Of a DNA stretch of 63,177 nt, positions 31,633-40,468 are shown piece by piece (the first letter of the stretch is position 1; every line of letters starts with the position of its first letter). The position numbers were made by a program, and so were the translations under genes. This DNA is from UBA12088 sp041920275 (GTDB taxonomy: Bacteria > Patescibacteriota > Minisyncoccia > Phycocordibacterales > UBA12088). The DNA lies in the NCBI GenBank assembly GCA_041920275.1, contig JAYRSE010000008.1, positions 1 to 63,177 of the forward strand, read 5' to 3'. The notes under the pieces are model-generated. The model searched no databases and had not been told where the DNA came from. It was given only the letters and a program-made list of their open reading frames with translations.

Positions 31633-33699
31633 TCAAGGCACCATCGACGGTGTTTCGGTGATGTGTACGGTCACTCGTTCTTCTTCCGCATCGCTCTGTG
31701 CGGCGAGTGTGTATGTGCCAGGTCCCTTAGGGTACCACCCGCCGCGTTCTAAAGAGAGTGGCGAGCCGTTCAGGGTCCACGCCGCCTCTTTTGAAGTCGA
31801 AAGCGGTATGCGCATGCCGGATGTGTAGAGGAATGTGTCGCCGTCGTGCGGGGAGCGAATGAGCGTGTCTTCCAAAAGCAACATGCGCGCGGTCTCGACG
31901 TTGTCATCCGCAAGGCCGTACGAGTATCCCCGTTCGCTCTCGACCTGCACGATCGGGCCCATATCTATCGGTGTCGCACGGTAGTAGGGTGTGGTGTAAA
32001 GAAGCTCCATGACCTCGCGCCAGAGCGTGCCCGCACCCACCGCACCGGAGACCCCGTGCATGGGGGTGTTCTTCGCGTTGCCGACCCACACCCCCACCGC
32101 GTAGTCGCCGGTGTAGCCCACGGTCCAGCTGTCGTGATAGTTGCGTGAGGTGCCCGTTTTTACGCCGTACCCTCCGTGCGAAAGTTCCAGGTTGCCACGC
32201 ACCCCGAACTGTTCGACACCCGCGGTGCGGTCGGAAAGGATCGTGTGTACGAGCGCCACATACTCGGGGGGCGCCACGTTGTGCGTCTCGGTGACGATCG
32301 AGCGGGGAGGAACGAAATGGAACGCTGTGCCCGATGCGGTGGTGCCCGCAATAAGCGGAACGAGCGTACCTTTGTTCGCAAAGAGGGTGAAAGCGTGGGT
32401 GAGGGTAAGAAGGTCGAGTTCCAGGCCGCCGAGCGCAATGCCATACCCGTAGGAGTCCCACTCTTGCGCCGGCTTCAAGCCGAGTGCGGTGCCCAAGAAC
32501 GCGTAGGTTTCCGAGGGGGTGTTGAATCGTTCCACTTCGACCGCAGGTATGTTCAAACTGTTTCCGAGCGCCTCTTCCAGGGTCACGGTACCTCGAAAGG
32601 TGCCGTCGTAGTTCTTGGGGTAGAGCGCATAGCCGGTCCCGATGTCGAACTTGAGCTCGCGGTCCTCCACGAGCGAGTATGGGCGCAGTCCGTTCATGAA
32701 GCCCTGGAGAAACAGGAAGGGTTTGATCGTACTGCCGACCGGTCGTGTCGCGAGTGCCATGTTGATGCGCATGCCGTCGCGGTCGCTCCCGGGCGCGGGG
32801 GAGCCCACCAGTGCGAGCACTTCTCCTTCGGTCGACACGACCGCTATCGCACCGTGCGTTCCACCGTACGCTTCGGTACGTTCAAGGTGTCGAGCGAGGA
32901 GTGTGCGCAAGCGCTCGGTGAGGTCGGTATCAAGCGAGGTGCTGCAGTCGGGGCAGTCTCGCAATAGGTCGTTGAGCTCCATGCGCAAAGGAGGGGTGTG
33001 GGTACCGCGATGTGGCAGAGGGTCTGCTGTACCGAGCGTCTGTGCAAGCAAGGTGGCCCGGGCGAAGTTGCTTTCGGAGAGCGGGCGCGCCGAGTTCGGG
33101 CGGGAGAAGGCGGCGAGCAGTTGGAGCGTCTCGCTTTCGGTCAGTCGGTCGACCTCTTTGTCGAAGTACGCATGGGCGGCCGCCGGTACTCCTTGGATGT
33201 TGCCGCCGAGCGGCACCGTGTTCAGGTACATGGTCAGTATCTCATCTTTGCTGTGTCGGTACTCGAGTACGAACGCAAGGACCGTTTCGCGCAGTTTGTT
33301 CCGGAGGGTGCGCTCGCCGCTCGTGTCGAGGAGTATACGGGCGAGCTGTTGACTTACGGTGCTCGCGCCACCGCTCGGTACGCCACGCAGATGGTCGAAC
33401 AATGCGCGTGCGATACGATGGGGGTTCACTCCGGGGTGGTAAGGGAACCATCGATCCTCTTTGTCGAGCACGAGCGCTTTGAGCGGTTCCGGATATGTGG
33501 TCCGAAAGAGCGCGAGCTGCTCGCGTGCGTTCTCTCCGACGCGGACAAGCGTACCGGTTCGGTCGTAGACGACAGGTGATGCGAGCGACCGGTATGTTTC
33601 CATGGCGCGAGCGTTGGCGATGTGTGCATACCCATGCGCGGCAAGTGCCGACACTCCGAGTGTGAGCGCGAGAATGGCATTTTTTCTTAGGTGGGGCAT
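31633..33699 (-). CDS. pbpC: Penicillin-binding protein 1C
   Basis: A 688-residue bifunctional peptidoglycan synthase: transmembrane helix (about 7-27), GT51 glycosyltransferase domain with EDRWFPYHPGV (catalytic Glu81), GGASTVSQQLAR, then the transpeptidase with PVGSTIKPF (Ser323 in SxxK), SLN (381-383) and GVKTGTSRN (KTG at 514-516). The last 90 residues look like the BiPBP_C beta-sandwich. All catalytic residues are present. PBP1C is the classic partner of alpha-2-macroglobulin (as in E. coli yfhM-pbpC), and the A2M gene lies upstream on the other strand. The start MPHLRKNAI gives the normal N terminus. Confidence 0.95.
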   Translation of the reverse strand: MPHLRKNAILALTLGVSALAAHGYAHIANARAMETYRSLASPVVYDRTGTLVRVGENAREQLALFRTTYPEPLKALVLDKEDRWFPYHPGVNPHRIARALFDHLRGVPSGGASTVSQQLARILLDTSGERTLRNKLRETVLAFVLEYRHSKDEILTMYLNTVPLGGNIQGVPAAAHAYFDKEVDRLTESETLQLLAAFSRPNSARPLSESNFARATLLAQTLGTADPLPHRGTHTPPLRMELNDLLRDCPDCSTSLDTDLTERLRTLLARHLERTEAYGGTHGAIAVVSTEGEVLALVGSPAPGSDRDGMRINMALATRPVGSTIKPFLFLQGFMNGLRPYSLVEDRELKFDIGTGYALYPKNYDGTFRGTVTLEEALGNSLNIPAVEVERFNTPSETYAFLGTALGLKPAQEWDSYGYGIALGGLELDLLTLTHAFTLFANKGTLVPLIAGTTASGTAFHFVPPRSIVTETHNVAPPEYVALVHTILSDRTAGVEQFGVRGNLELSHGGYGVKTGTSRNYHDSWTVGYTGDYAVGVWVGNAKNTPMHGVSGAVGAGTLWREVMELLYTTPYYRATPIDMGPIVQVESERGYSYGLADDNVETARMLLLEDTLIRSPHDGDTFLYTSGMRIPLSTSKEAAWTLNGSPLSLERGGWYPKGPGTYTLAAQSDAEEERVTVHITETPSMVP

Positions 33700-33864
33700 G
33701 TCGTTTTTCAGTATAGCTCGCGATCGCGCAAGCGTACATACACGTATACTTGCAGGAAAGGTCATTTCAGGAGTACGATGTGTGTATGTGTGGCGCATGC
33801 GCCACAGCTCGCGTGCGCGTACGTCGTGTGTACGAGATGAATTTATCAGCCAATGTAATATTCT

Positions 33865-35373
33865 ATGGTGTATCAACATAACCTATCACTCCGTCTTTTT
33901 GTCACCGCGTTGCTCCTCACCCTTTCTTGGTGCGGAATCGCGTCCGCTGAAACGCGACCGGGGGATGCGGGTGAGAACGTTCGCGTCGTTGTGAGCTTTC
34001 GTACCCCGATCGGCGGGGAAGAGCGTGCGGCCGCCCTTGGTGTGGGGGGTGTCATTCGGCACCATCTTGCGAGTGTGAACGCACTTGCGCTCACATTGCC
34101 CGCGCGTGCGGTCGAGGTGCTCAAACGCCATCCGCGGGTGCAGCTGGTCGAGCCCGATGTGCGTGTGTGGGCGCTTGAAGAGCCGAACTACGCCGCCGAG
34201 CTTTCTCACACATGGGGAGTCGAGCGTATCGGTGCCGGCACTGCGCATACGCAAGGGTACACGGGCGCGGGGGTGAAGGTCGCGGTAGTCGATACCGGTA
34301 TCGACTACACCCACCCGCAGCTCGCACCGCTCTATAAAGGTGGATACGATTTCGTGAACAATGATAGCGATCCGAAGGATGATCATGGCCATGGCACGCA
34401 TGTGGCCGGCACCATCGCCGCACTGCGTGACGGTGCGGGAGTGGTCGGTGCCGCACCATCGATCGAGCTCTATGCGCTTAAAGTGCTCGCCGCCGATGGA
34501 AGCGGGTACATGAGCGACATCATTGCCGCCATGGAGTGGGCGACCGCGCATGGGATGGCGGTCACCAACAGTAGTTTGGGTACCAGTGCCGATCCGGGTT
34601 CCGCCTTTCGTGCAGCGTACGATGCGGCAGCGGCAGCCGGGGTGACGAACGTAGCCGCCGCCGGCAATAGCTACACTCGATGTACGTCGTACTTTGTGGA
34701 CAATGTGAACTATCCCGCACGGTACGAGTCCGTGCTCGCGGTCGGTGCGGTCGATCTGAACGATGCGCGCGCCTGTTTCTCGAGTACCGGTGGCACGGTC
34801 GAGTTTGCCGCACCCGGCGTCTCGATCGTGAGTACCGTCACCGGCGGAGGGGAGGGAGCGATGAGCGGCACCTCCATGGCCTCACCGCATGTGGCTGGAG
34901 CCGCCGCTCTTCTGCGTGGCGCGGGTGCGAGTGCGGCACAGACTCGCGAGCTCCTTCGCTCGACCGCGCGCGACCTGGGGACCAAAGGGCGCGATGTGCA
35001 GTATGGCTACGGCTTGGTGCAGGTGCCCGCAGCGCTTTCCGCATTCCTTGGCGCCCCTGAGGAGCCGGTCGTGCAAAGCATGAACGTCCACTCGATCAGC
35101 TACTCGCTCGACCGCTTGCGCCGCGACCTCACGGTCACCGTTTCGGTCAAGGCGAATGGTGTCGGTCTTTCGGGTGTTTCCGTTCGCGGCACACTCGAAA
35201 ATGGGACCAGGGGCCTCAGTTGGACGCTTTCCGGCACCACCGACTCGTCGGGTCAGTACCGTGCCACATTGCGGCGTGCGCCGAGCGGTACCTACACGAC
35301 CTCCTTGTCCGCACTGGCGAGGGATGGGTACGTATGGGACGGCACCACTCCATCGAACACGTTCACCAAATAA
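33865..35373 (+). CDS. Secreted S8 family subtilisin-like serine protease
   Basis: A 502-residue subtilase: signal peptide (about 1-28, ending GIASAE), I9-type propeptide (about 35-100, with FRTPIGGEERAAAL and VEPDVRVWA), then the catalytic domain with VVDTGIDYTHPQL (Asp143), DDHGHGTHVAG (His176), AAAGNS (oxyanion Asn) and SGTSMASPHVAG (Ser337). A C-terminal Ig-like domain (about 405-502, VQSMNVHSISYSL...) ends the protein. All catalytic residues are intact, so it is an active secreted protease. It sits next to PBP1C and near an alpha-2-macroglobulin, itself a protease trap. Confidence 0.95.
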   Translation: MVYQHNLSLRLFVTALLLTLSWCGIASAETRPGDAGENVRVVVSFRTPIGGEERAAALGVGGVIRHHLASVNALALTLPARAVEVLKRHPRVQLVEPDVRVWALEEPNYAAELSHTWGVERIGAGTAHTQGYTGAGVKVAVVDTGIDYTHPQLAPLYKGGYDFVNNDSDPKDDHGHGTHVAGTIAALRDGAGVVGAAPSIELYALKVLAADGSGYMSDIIAAMEWATAHGMAVTNSSLGTSADPGSAFRAAYDAAAAAGVTNVAAAGNSYTRCTSYFVDNVNYPARYESVLAVGAVDLNDARACFSSTGGTVEFAAPGVSIVSTVTGGGEGAMSGTSMASPHVAGAAALLRGAGASAAQTRELLRSTARDLGTKGRDVQYGYGLVQVPAALSAFLGAPEEPVVQSMNVHSISYSLDRLRRDLTVTVSVKANGVGLSGVSVRGTLENGTRGLSWTLSGTTDSSGQYRATLRRAPSGTYTTSLSALARDGYVWDGTTPSNTFTK

Positions 35374-35381
35374 ACACTGCC

Positions 35382-35411
35382 AAAAACACCCGCGCAAGCG
35401 GGTGTTTTTTT
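35382..35411 (+). terminator. Terminator of the subtilase gene
   Basis: AAAAACACCCGC-GCAA-GCGGGTGTTTTT, 12-bp stem followed by more T. Confidence 0.9.
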
Positions 35412-35472
35412 GTCACCACTCTCGAGGGCGAAGTCGCGCCTCTCGAATTGATGTGTGTGGAGCAAAAGTGCT

Positions 35473-35500
35473 TGACTGTATAGCAAAACAATGCTATAAT
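35473..35500 (+). promoter_or_regulatory. Strong promoter of the glycan cluster
   Basis: TTGACT (35473-35478), 16-bp spacer, consensus TATAAT (35495-35500). The first gene starts about 115 bp further on, so the leader is long. A second TTGACA at about 35573 could be an extra -35. Confidence 0.75.
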
Positions 35501-35620
35501 ATAACAATCTGGCTGTTATTTCCGTGTTCTGATACACGTTTCTCCGCTCTGATAAGGTGGAATTAACCGGGTTTTGACAACCTTGTGCAAGCGCATGCGT
35601 GCGCGTATTGTGCGAACCGT

Positions 35621-36385
35621 ATGACGAAAGAATTCAAAAAGATCACCATACTCATACCATGCCGCAATGAGGCGGAAGGTATCGTGCGTGTCCTCCGTGC
35701 ACTTCCGCATGAACGTGCTCGACGCGTCGGGTTCCTTCTCGATCCGGTGGTGATCGACAACAACTCGACCGACCACACCGCAGCGATCGCTCGTGCCCTG
35801 GGTGCTCGTGTTCTCCGCGAAGTGGAACCCGGAAAGGGTCATGCTATGCGATGCGGTTTCGGGAATATTCCGGAAGATGCCGATTACGTTGTTATGATCG
35901 ATGGTGACGGCACGTACGATGCCGGTGAGATCATGCGTCTGGTGGAGCCGCTCGAATGTGGTTTTGCTGATGTGATCATCGGTTCTCGACTGGCGGGAAA
36001 GATAGAGCATGACGCGATGTCGCTTTTGAACCGCCTCGGGAACTGGTCCTTTTCCTTTTTGGTGCGCACGGTCTACCGTGCAAATGTGACCGACGTGTTA
36101 ACCGGATACTATGCGTGGAGCAGGGAAGCGATATTGGACCTTCGTCCGCACATCACCGTGCGGGATTTCGGTATCGAGATGGACATGGTCACGAAAATGG
36201 CACGACTTGGCAAAAGGGTCTACTGCGTGCCGATCCGGTACGCGGCAAGGTCGGGAGATTCGCACCTGCGACCATTTGCGGACGGTGTGCGCATACTGCG
36301 TGTCTTTCTGCGTAACATCACCTGGCGCCCCGCTCGAGAGTTCGGGGAGACAAGAACGGACGATCGTTTGATGGTCGCTCGCTGA
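35621..36385 (+). CDS. Family 2 glycosyltransferase (DPM/DPG-synthase-like)
   Basis: A 254-residue GT-A enzyme: KKITILIPCRNEAEGIVRVL (nucleotide-binding start), VVIDNNSTDHT, YVVMIDGDGTYDAGEI (DxD metal site) and GSRLAGKIEHDAM. The GKGHAMRCGF and RDFGIEMDMVTKMARLG motifs are those of polyprenyl-phosphate sugar synthases. It would load a sugar onto polyprenyl phosphate, or start a glycan. First gene of the cluster, with its own strong promoter. Confidence 0.9.
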   Translation: MTKEFKKITILIPCRNEAEGIVRVLRALPHERARRVGFLLDPVVIDNNSTDHTAAIARALGARVLREVEPGKGHAMRCGFGNIPEDADYVVMIDGDGTYDAGEIMRLVEPLECGFADVIIGSRLAGKIEHDAMSLLNRLGNWSFSFLVRTVYRANVTDVLTGYYAWSREAILDLRPHITVRDFGIEMDMVTKMARLGKRVYCVPIRYAARSGDSHLRPFADGVRILRVFLRNITWRPAREFGETRTDDRLMVAR

Positions 36386-36392
36386 ATGGCAT

Positions 36393-38216
36393 ATGCATAT
36401 CGTTTATGTGACACAGTATTATCCGCCACATGCGGGCGGTCTCGAGCAGGTTGCGATACGGCAGGCGCGTGCCGCACACACGGCGGGCCACGAGGTCACG
36501 GTGGTCACTTGTGCGCCGGATCCGAGCCGTGTGGGGGTGTTGGATGAAGGTGGGGTCACGGTGCATCGAGTGTCGTCAGTGAACACGCTTGATACGCGTT
36601 TCGGACTGCCGTTCTCTTTTGTAGGCATATCCATGCTGCGCACGCTCGTGAGGGCGGTACGTGGTGCGGACCTCGTGCACCTGCATGACGTATTCTACAT
36701 GCCGTCCTGGTTCGCATACCTGGTCGCTCGGTACTATCACAAGGACCTGGTGTTGACCCAGCACGTCGCACTCGTTGCTCACCCGTCACGAATCGTTCGC
36801 GCGGTCCAGCGGGTGGTTTATCGTACATGGGGTGATGCCATCTTTCGATACGCGAGAACGATCGTGGTGTACAACAAGATCGTCCTCGATTTTCTGATCG
36901 GACGCGGAGTACCTGCGCATATAGTGCACGAGGTACGCAATGGTGTTTCGGTGCGAGCGTTCACGCCTGCGACCGAAGCGGAGCGACATGAGGCACGAAG
37001 AGCGCTCGGCCTTCCGGAGGACAGAGTGCTCGTGCTTTTCGTCGGACGTATGGTTCCCAAGAAGGGGTATCGTGAGCTCTTCGAAGCGCGCGACCCCGCG
37101 TACGACCTGGTGTTCGTGGGACCCGGTTCCGTTCCCGATTCGTGGCGGGCGGAGCCGAACGTCCACGTGCTTGGTGAAATACCTCATGAAAAACTGATAC
37201 CGTTGTACCGCGCAGCCGACGTGTTTTGTGCGCCTTCCAAGGGGGAGCTTTTCACGCTGGTCATGCAAGAGGCGTGCGCGAGCGGACTCCCGATCGTCAC
37301 TACGAACGAGTTAGAATACGCCGGCGAGCTCGACGTGTCACAGGTTGCTTTGGTGGAGCAAACATCGGAAGCTATCAAACGCGCGCTCGTTCGTTTGTCA
37401 CACGACCCCGATCTGCGGGCGCGGATGGGTGCGTATGCTCGAACGCTCGCGGAGGAGCGGTTCGATTGGGATAAGAACGCTCGCGCGGTGCTCGACCTGT
37501 ATGCGCGTCTCCGTACGACGCGGGTACAGGTGACCACGAGTTGGGACGACGGCCACGTGCTCGATGTGCGCCTGAGCGAGCTGTTGGAGAAGCACGCTAT
37601 GACCGGCACGTTCTACGTGTCTCCGGACAATGTGGAGTTTCCGCCGGAAGAACGTTTGAGCGAAGATGCGATACGTCATCTTGCGGAGAAGCATGAGATC
37701 GGTGCGCACACGCTTACGCATCGACACCTCACACGACTGTCGGACGAAGAGGCGCGTACGGAAATTCATGAGAGCAAACGTGTGCTCGAGCGTACGATCG
37801 GTATTCCCGTAGTCTCGTTCTGTTATCCGGCAGGCAGGTATGCGAAGAGGCATGCGACCATGGTGCGTGAAGCGGGTTATCGGTTCGCGCGCACCGTCAA
37901 GCGTTTCATGTTTCGTGCGCATGATCCATTCGAAGCGCCCACCACCATACATACATACGACCATTGGTCCGACGTGTGGGGCGTCGTGAAGCTCTCGCGG
38001 GGGAACCCGATCACGTTCTTTTCACTGTATCGTCGATGGGACCTGCAGGCCATGCGGCTCTTCGATCGCGCGCTTGTGCGTGGCGGCGTGTTCCACCTGT
38101 GGGGACACAGTTGGGAACTTGCGGAAAACAACGGTTGGGAGCGACTGGAAAGCGTACTACAATACATACATGGTCGTTCCGGGGTTGCGTACCTTCGGAA
38201 TTGCGATATCGTATGA
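36393..38216 (+). CDS. Fusion: GT4 glycosyltransferase + polysaccharide deacetylase
   Basis: A 607-residue protein. Residues 1-375 are a GT-B GT4 enzyme (YVTQYYPPHAGGLEQVAIRQA; RVLVLFVGRMVPKKGYRELFEA; the GELFTLVMQEACASGLPIVTT donor-site E-x7-E region). From about 378 a CE4/NodB deacetylase follows: VTTSWDDGHVLDVRL (metal Asp pair), EIGAHTLTHRHL (HxxxH metal motif) and VSFCYPAGRYAKRH. Fusing the two suggests that the sugar just added is de-N-acetylated in the same complex. The frame is continuous with no internal start that would suggest two genes. It starts 8 bp after the GT2 gene and its stop overlaps the next gene as ATGA. Confidence 0.92.
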   Translation: MHIVYVTQYYPPHAGGLEQVAIRQARAAHTAGHEVTVVTCAPDPSRVGVLDEGGVTVHRVSSVNTLDTRFGLPFSFVGISMLRTLVRAVRGADLVHLHDVFYMPSWFAYLVARYYHKDLVLTQHVALVAHPSRIVRAVQRVVYRTWGDAIFRYARTIVVYNKIVLDFLIGRGVPAHIVHEVRNGVSVRAFTPATEAERHEARRALGLPEDRVLVLFVGRMVPKKGYRELFEARDPAYDLVFVGPGSVPDSWRAEPNVHVLGEIPHEKLIPLYRAADVFCAPSKGELFTLVMQEACASGLPIVTTNELEYAGELDVSQVALVEQTSEAIKRALVRLSHDPDLRARMGAYARTLAEERFDWDKNARAVLDLYARLRTTRVQVTTSWDDGHVLDVRLSELLEKHAMTGTFYVSPDNVEFPPEERLSEDAIRHLAEKHEIGAHTLTHRHLTRLSDEEARTEIHESKRVLERTIGIPVVSFCYPAGRYAKRHATMVREAGYRFARTVKRFMFRAHDPFEAPTTIHTYDHWSDVWGVVKLSRGNPITFFSLYRRWDLQAMRLFDRALVRGGVFHLWGHSWELAENNGWERLESVLQYIHGRSGVAYLRNCDIV

Positions 38217-40468
38217 TCCGCACACTGCTTGTCGTTGCGCCGTATTATCCGCCACATGCGGGCGGGTTGGAACGGTATGCGGAGGAAGTTGCGGCACGTA
38301 TTGCGGTGAAAGGTGAGTATCGAGTGATCGTTCTGACCACGAGCGAAGACGGTGGTGAGCATACGGAAACGCTTCGTGGCGTCACGGTGCGTAGGATCCC
38401 GTACGCCTTCAAGATATCCAATACGCCGTTCTCGTTCCGATGGTTTGTTTCGTTGTTCCGCATTCTCCGTGAAATAGCACCCGATCTCATACATATACAT
38501 ACCCCCGTTCCGGGTCTGGGCGACCTCGTTGCGTTGATCGCCGACATGAAGATCCCGCTCGTTGTGACTTACCATGCGCAAAGTATGCGCAAGGGGGTGT
38601 GGTATTTGGACGTACCGGTCTGGCTCTATGAGCACACGCTCATGCGTGTGCTCCTGTGGCTTGCAGATGAAGTGGTGTGTTCATCGAATGCGGTCCGCAA
38701 GGAGTTCCTTCCTTTCGTGCTGCACAAGAGTTCGGTGGTCACTCCTGCGGTTGATGGTGATTTGTTCTCTCCCGATACGGATGTGCACACCGATCGCGAT
38801 ACGCTGACGCTTCTTGCGGTGAACGGTCTTAGGCGGGGTGAGGAACACAAGGGAGTGCGTCGGCTGATTGATATGCTTCCGGCGCTTTTGCAAACACACC
38901 CGAAGGTGCGTTTGGTCATCGTGGGCGATGGTAGTGAGCGGGTCGGATTCGAAGCGCTTGCGAACGAGCGCGGTGTCACGTCAGCGATCTCGTTCGTCGG
39001 TGCGCAGGACCCCGTTGGTATGGTCGCTTGGTACCGGCGTGCCGACATATTCCTGCTTCCGACCACGAACGACAGTTTTCCCACGGTGATACTCGAAGCG
39101 ATGGCGTGCGGCGTACCGGTCGTATCGACCACGGTAGGGGATATACGCGATATGATCGAGGAGGGTGAGAGCGGTTACGCGGTCGATCCATGGGATCCTT
39201 ACGCATTCCTTGATCGGGTGCGGACACTCTGCGACGACCCCGCACTTCGTCGGCGTATGGGTGCACGGGGGAGGGAGCTTGTCGTTGCACAACATTCCTG
39301 GGAACGAGTTGCGGATGCCTGCCATGCATGCTATGAGCGGGTAAGTGCGCGCGCCCCCACGATCGTACACTGCGCCGCGTACTATCCTCCTCATATGGGC
39401 GGAATGGAAACGGTGGTGGAACGGATGGCACAGGAATCGGCTGACCGAGGTCGGCGAGTTCGCGTGTACACGTCTCGTGCGGGAGCGGAACGTGCGCCTC
39501 GCGTCGTGCGGGGGAATGGCATGGTGCTGCGTCGTTTACCGCATATCGAACTGGCGCATACCCCCATCATGTGGTCGTTGCCGTTCCATCTGCTCTTCCT
39601 GCCACGTGGCAGTATCCTTCACGTTCATGTGGCACAAGCACTTCTTCCCGAGATCGCGCGGAGCATCGCCTTCGTGCGCGGGTTCCCCTTCATTGCCCAC
39701 TTGCACCTCGATGTCGAGGCGTCGGGTCCGTTGGGAAGATTCTTGCCACACTACAAGCGCTACCTGTTGGGGCCGGTGTTGCGCACGTCCGATGCGGTGT
39801 GTGTCTTTTCCGAAGAACAGCGTGGAGTCGTGAAGGAACGTTACGGGGTCGAAAACGAACGAATACATATCGTGCCGAACGGAGTCGATCCGGTGTTCTT
39901 TGCGGAGCCGCGGATCGCCTCGCGCACCCCGCTCACCATTGTTTTCGTGGGACGGCTCGCCATACAAAAGCGTGTCGATCGCTTGATACGCGCCGCAGCG
40001 CTGGTACCCATTCCGATGAAGGTCGTCATCGTCGGTGACGGGGACTTGCGCGCGGAACTCGAGACACTTGCTCGATCGCTTTGCCCGGGGATCGTCGAGT
40101 TCGTTGGCGCACGTTCTTCAAAAGGGGTGCGCAAGTACTTGAGACAGGCCGACGTACTCGTGCTTCCTTCCGACCGCGAGGGTATGCCACTCACCATCCT
40201 CGAGGCGATGGCTGCGGGCGTTCCCGTTGTCGGCTCGGATGTGACAGGTATCCGTGAGCATGTGCGAGGAGTGGGTGTCCTTGTGTCTGAGCTCGATCCC
40301 GATCACTTTGCCGAAGCCATAGAGCGTTTGGTCGGCGATCATCAAGCATATGCGCGCGCATCACGGGCCGGTGTCGAGTATGCGCGAGAACATACCTGGG
40401 TTCGCACGGTCGACCGCATGGAGGAAGTGTATCGGTCCGCATTGCGTCATAGGAATACGACGGTATGA
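38213..40468 (+). CDS. Fusion of two GT4 glycosyltransferases
   Basis: A 751-residue protein with two complete GT-B units. Unit 1 (about 1-375) begins TLLVVAPYYPPHAGGLERYA and contains TLLAVNGLRRGEEHKGVRRL and ILEAMACGVPVVSTTVGDIRDM. Unit 2 (about 380-750) begins TIVHCAAYYPPHMGGMETVV with LTIVFVGRLAIQKRVDRLIRAA and PLTILEAMAAGVPVVGSDVTGIREH. Both keep the donor-binding E-x7-E. It probably adds two successive sugars. ATGA overlaps at both ends show tight translational coupling. Confidence 0.93.
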   Translation: MIRTLLVVAPYYPPHAGGLERYAEEVAARIAVKGEYRVIVLTTSEDGGEHTETLRGVTVRRIPYAFKISNTPFSFRWFVSLFRILREIAPDLIHIHTPVPGLGDLVALIADMKIPLVVTYHAQSMRKGVWYLDVPVWLYEHTLMRVLLWLADEVVCSSNAVRKEFLPFVLHKSSVVTPAVDGDLFSPDTDVHTDRDTLTLLAVNGLRRGEEHKGVRRLIDMLPALLQTHPKVRLVIVGDGSERVGFEALANERGVTSAISFVGAQDPVGMVAWYRRADIFLLPTTNDSFPTVILEAMACGVPVVSTTVGDIRDMIEEGESGYAVDPWDPYAFLDRVRTLCDDPALRRRMGARGRELVVAQHSWERVADACHACYERVSARAPTIVHCAAYYPPHMGGMETVVERMAQESADRGRRVRVYTSRAGAERAPRVVRGNGMVLRRLPHIELAHTPIMWSLPFHLLFLPRGSILHVHVAQALLPEIARSIAFVRGFPFIAHLHLDVEASGPLGRFLPHYKRYLLGPVLRTSDAVCVFSEEQRGVVKERYGVENERIHIVPNGVDPVFFAEPRIASRTPLTIVFVGRLAIQKRVDRLIRAAALVPIPMKVVIVGDGDLRAELETLARSLCPGIVEFVGARSSKGVRKYLRQADVLVLPSDREGMPLTILEAMAAGVPVVGSDVTGIREHVRGVGVLVSELDPDHFAEAIERLVGDHQAYARASRAGVEYAREHTWVRTVDRMEEVYRSALRHRNTTV

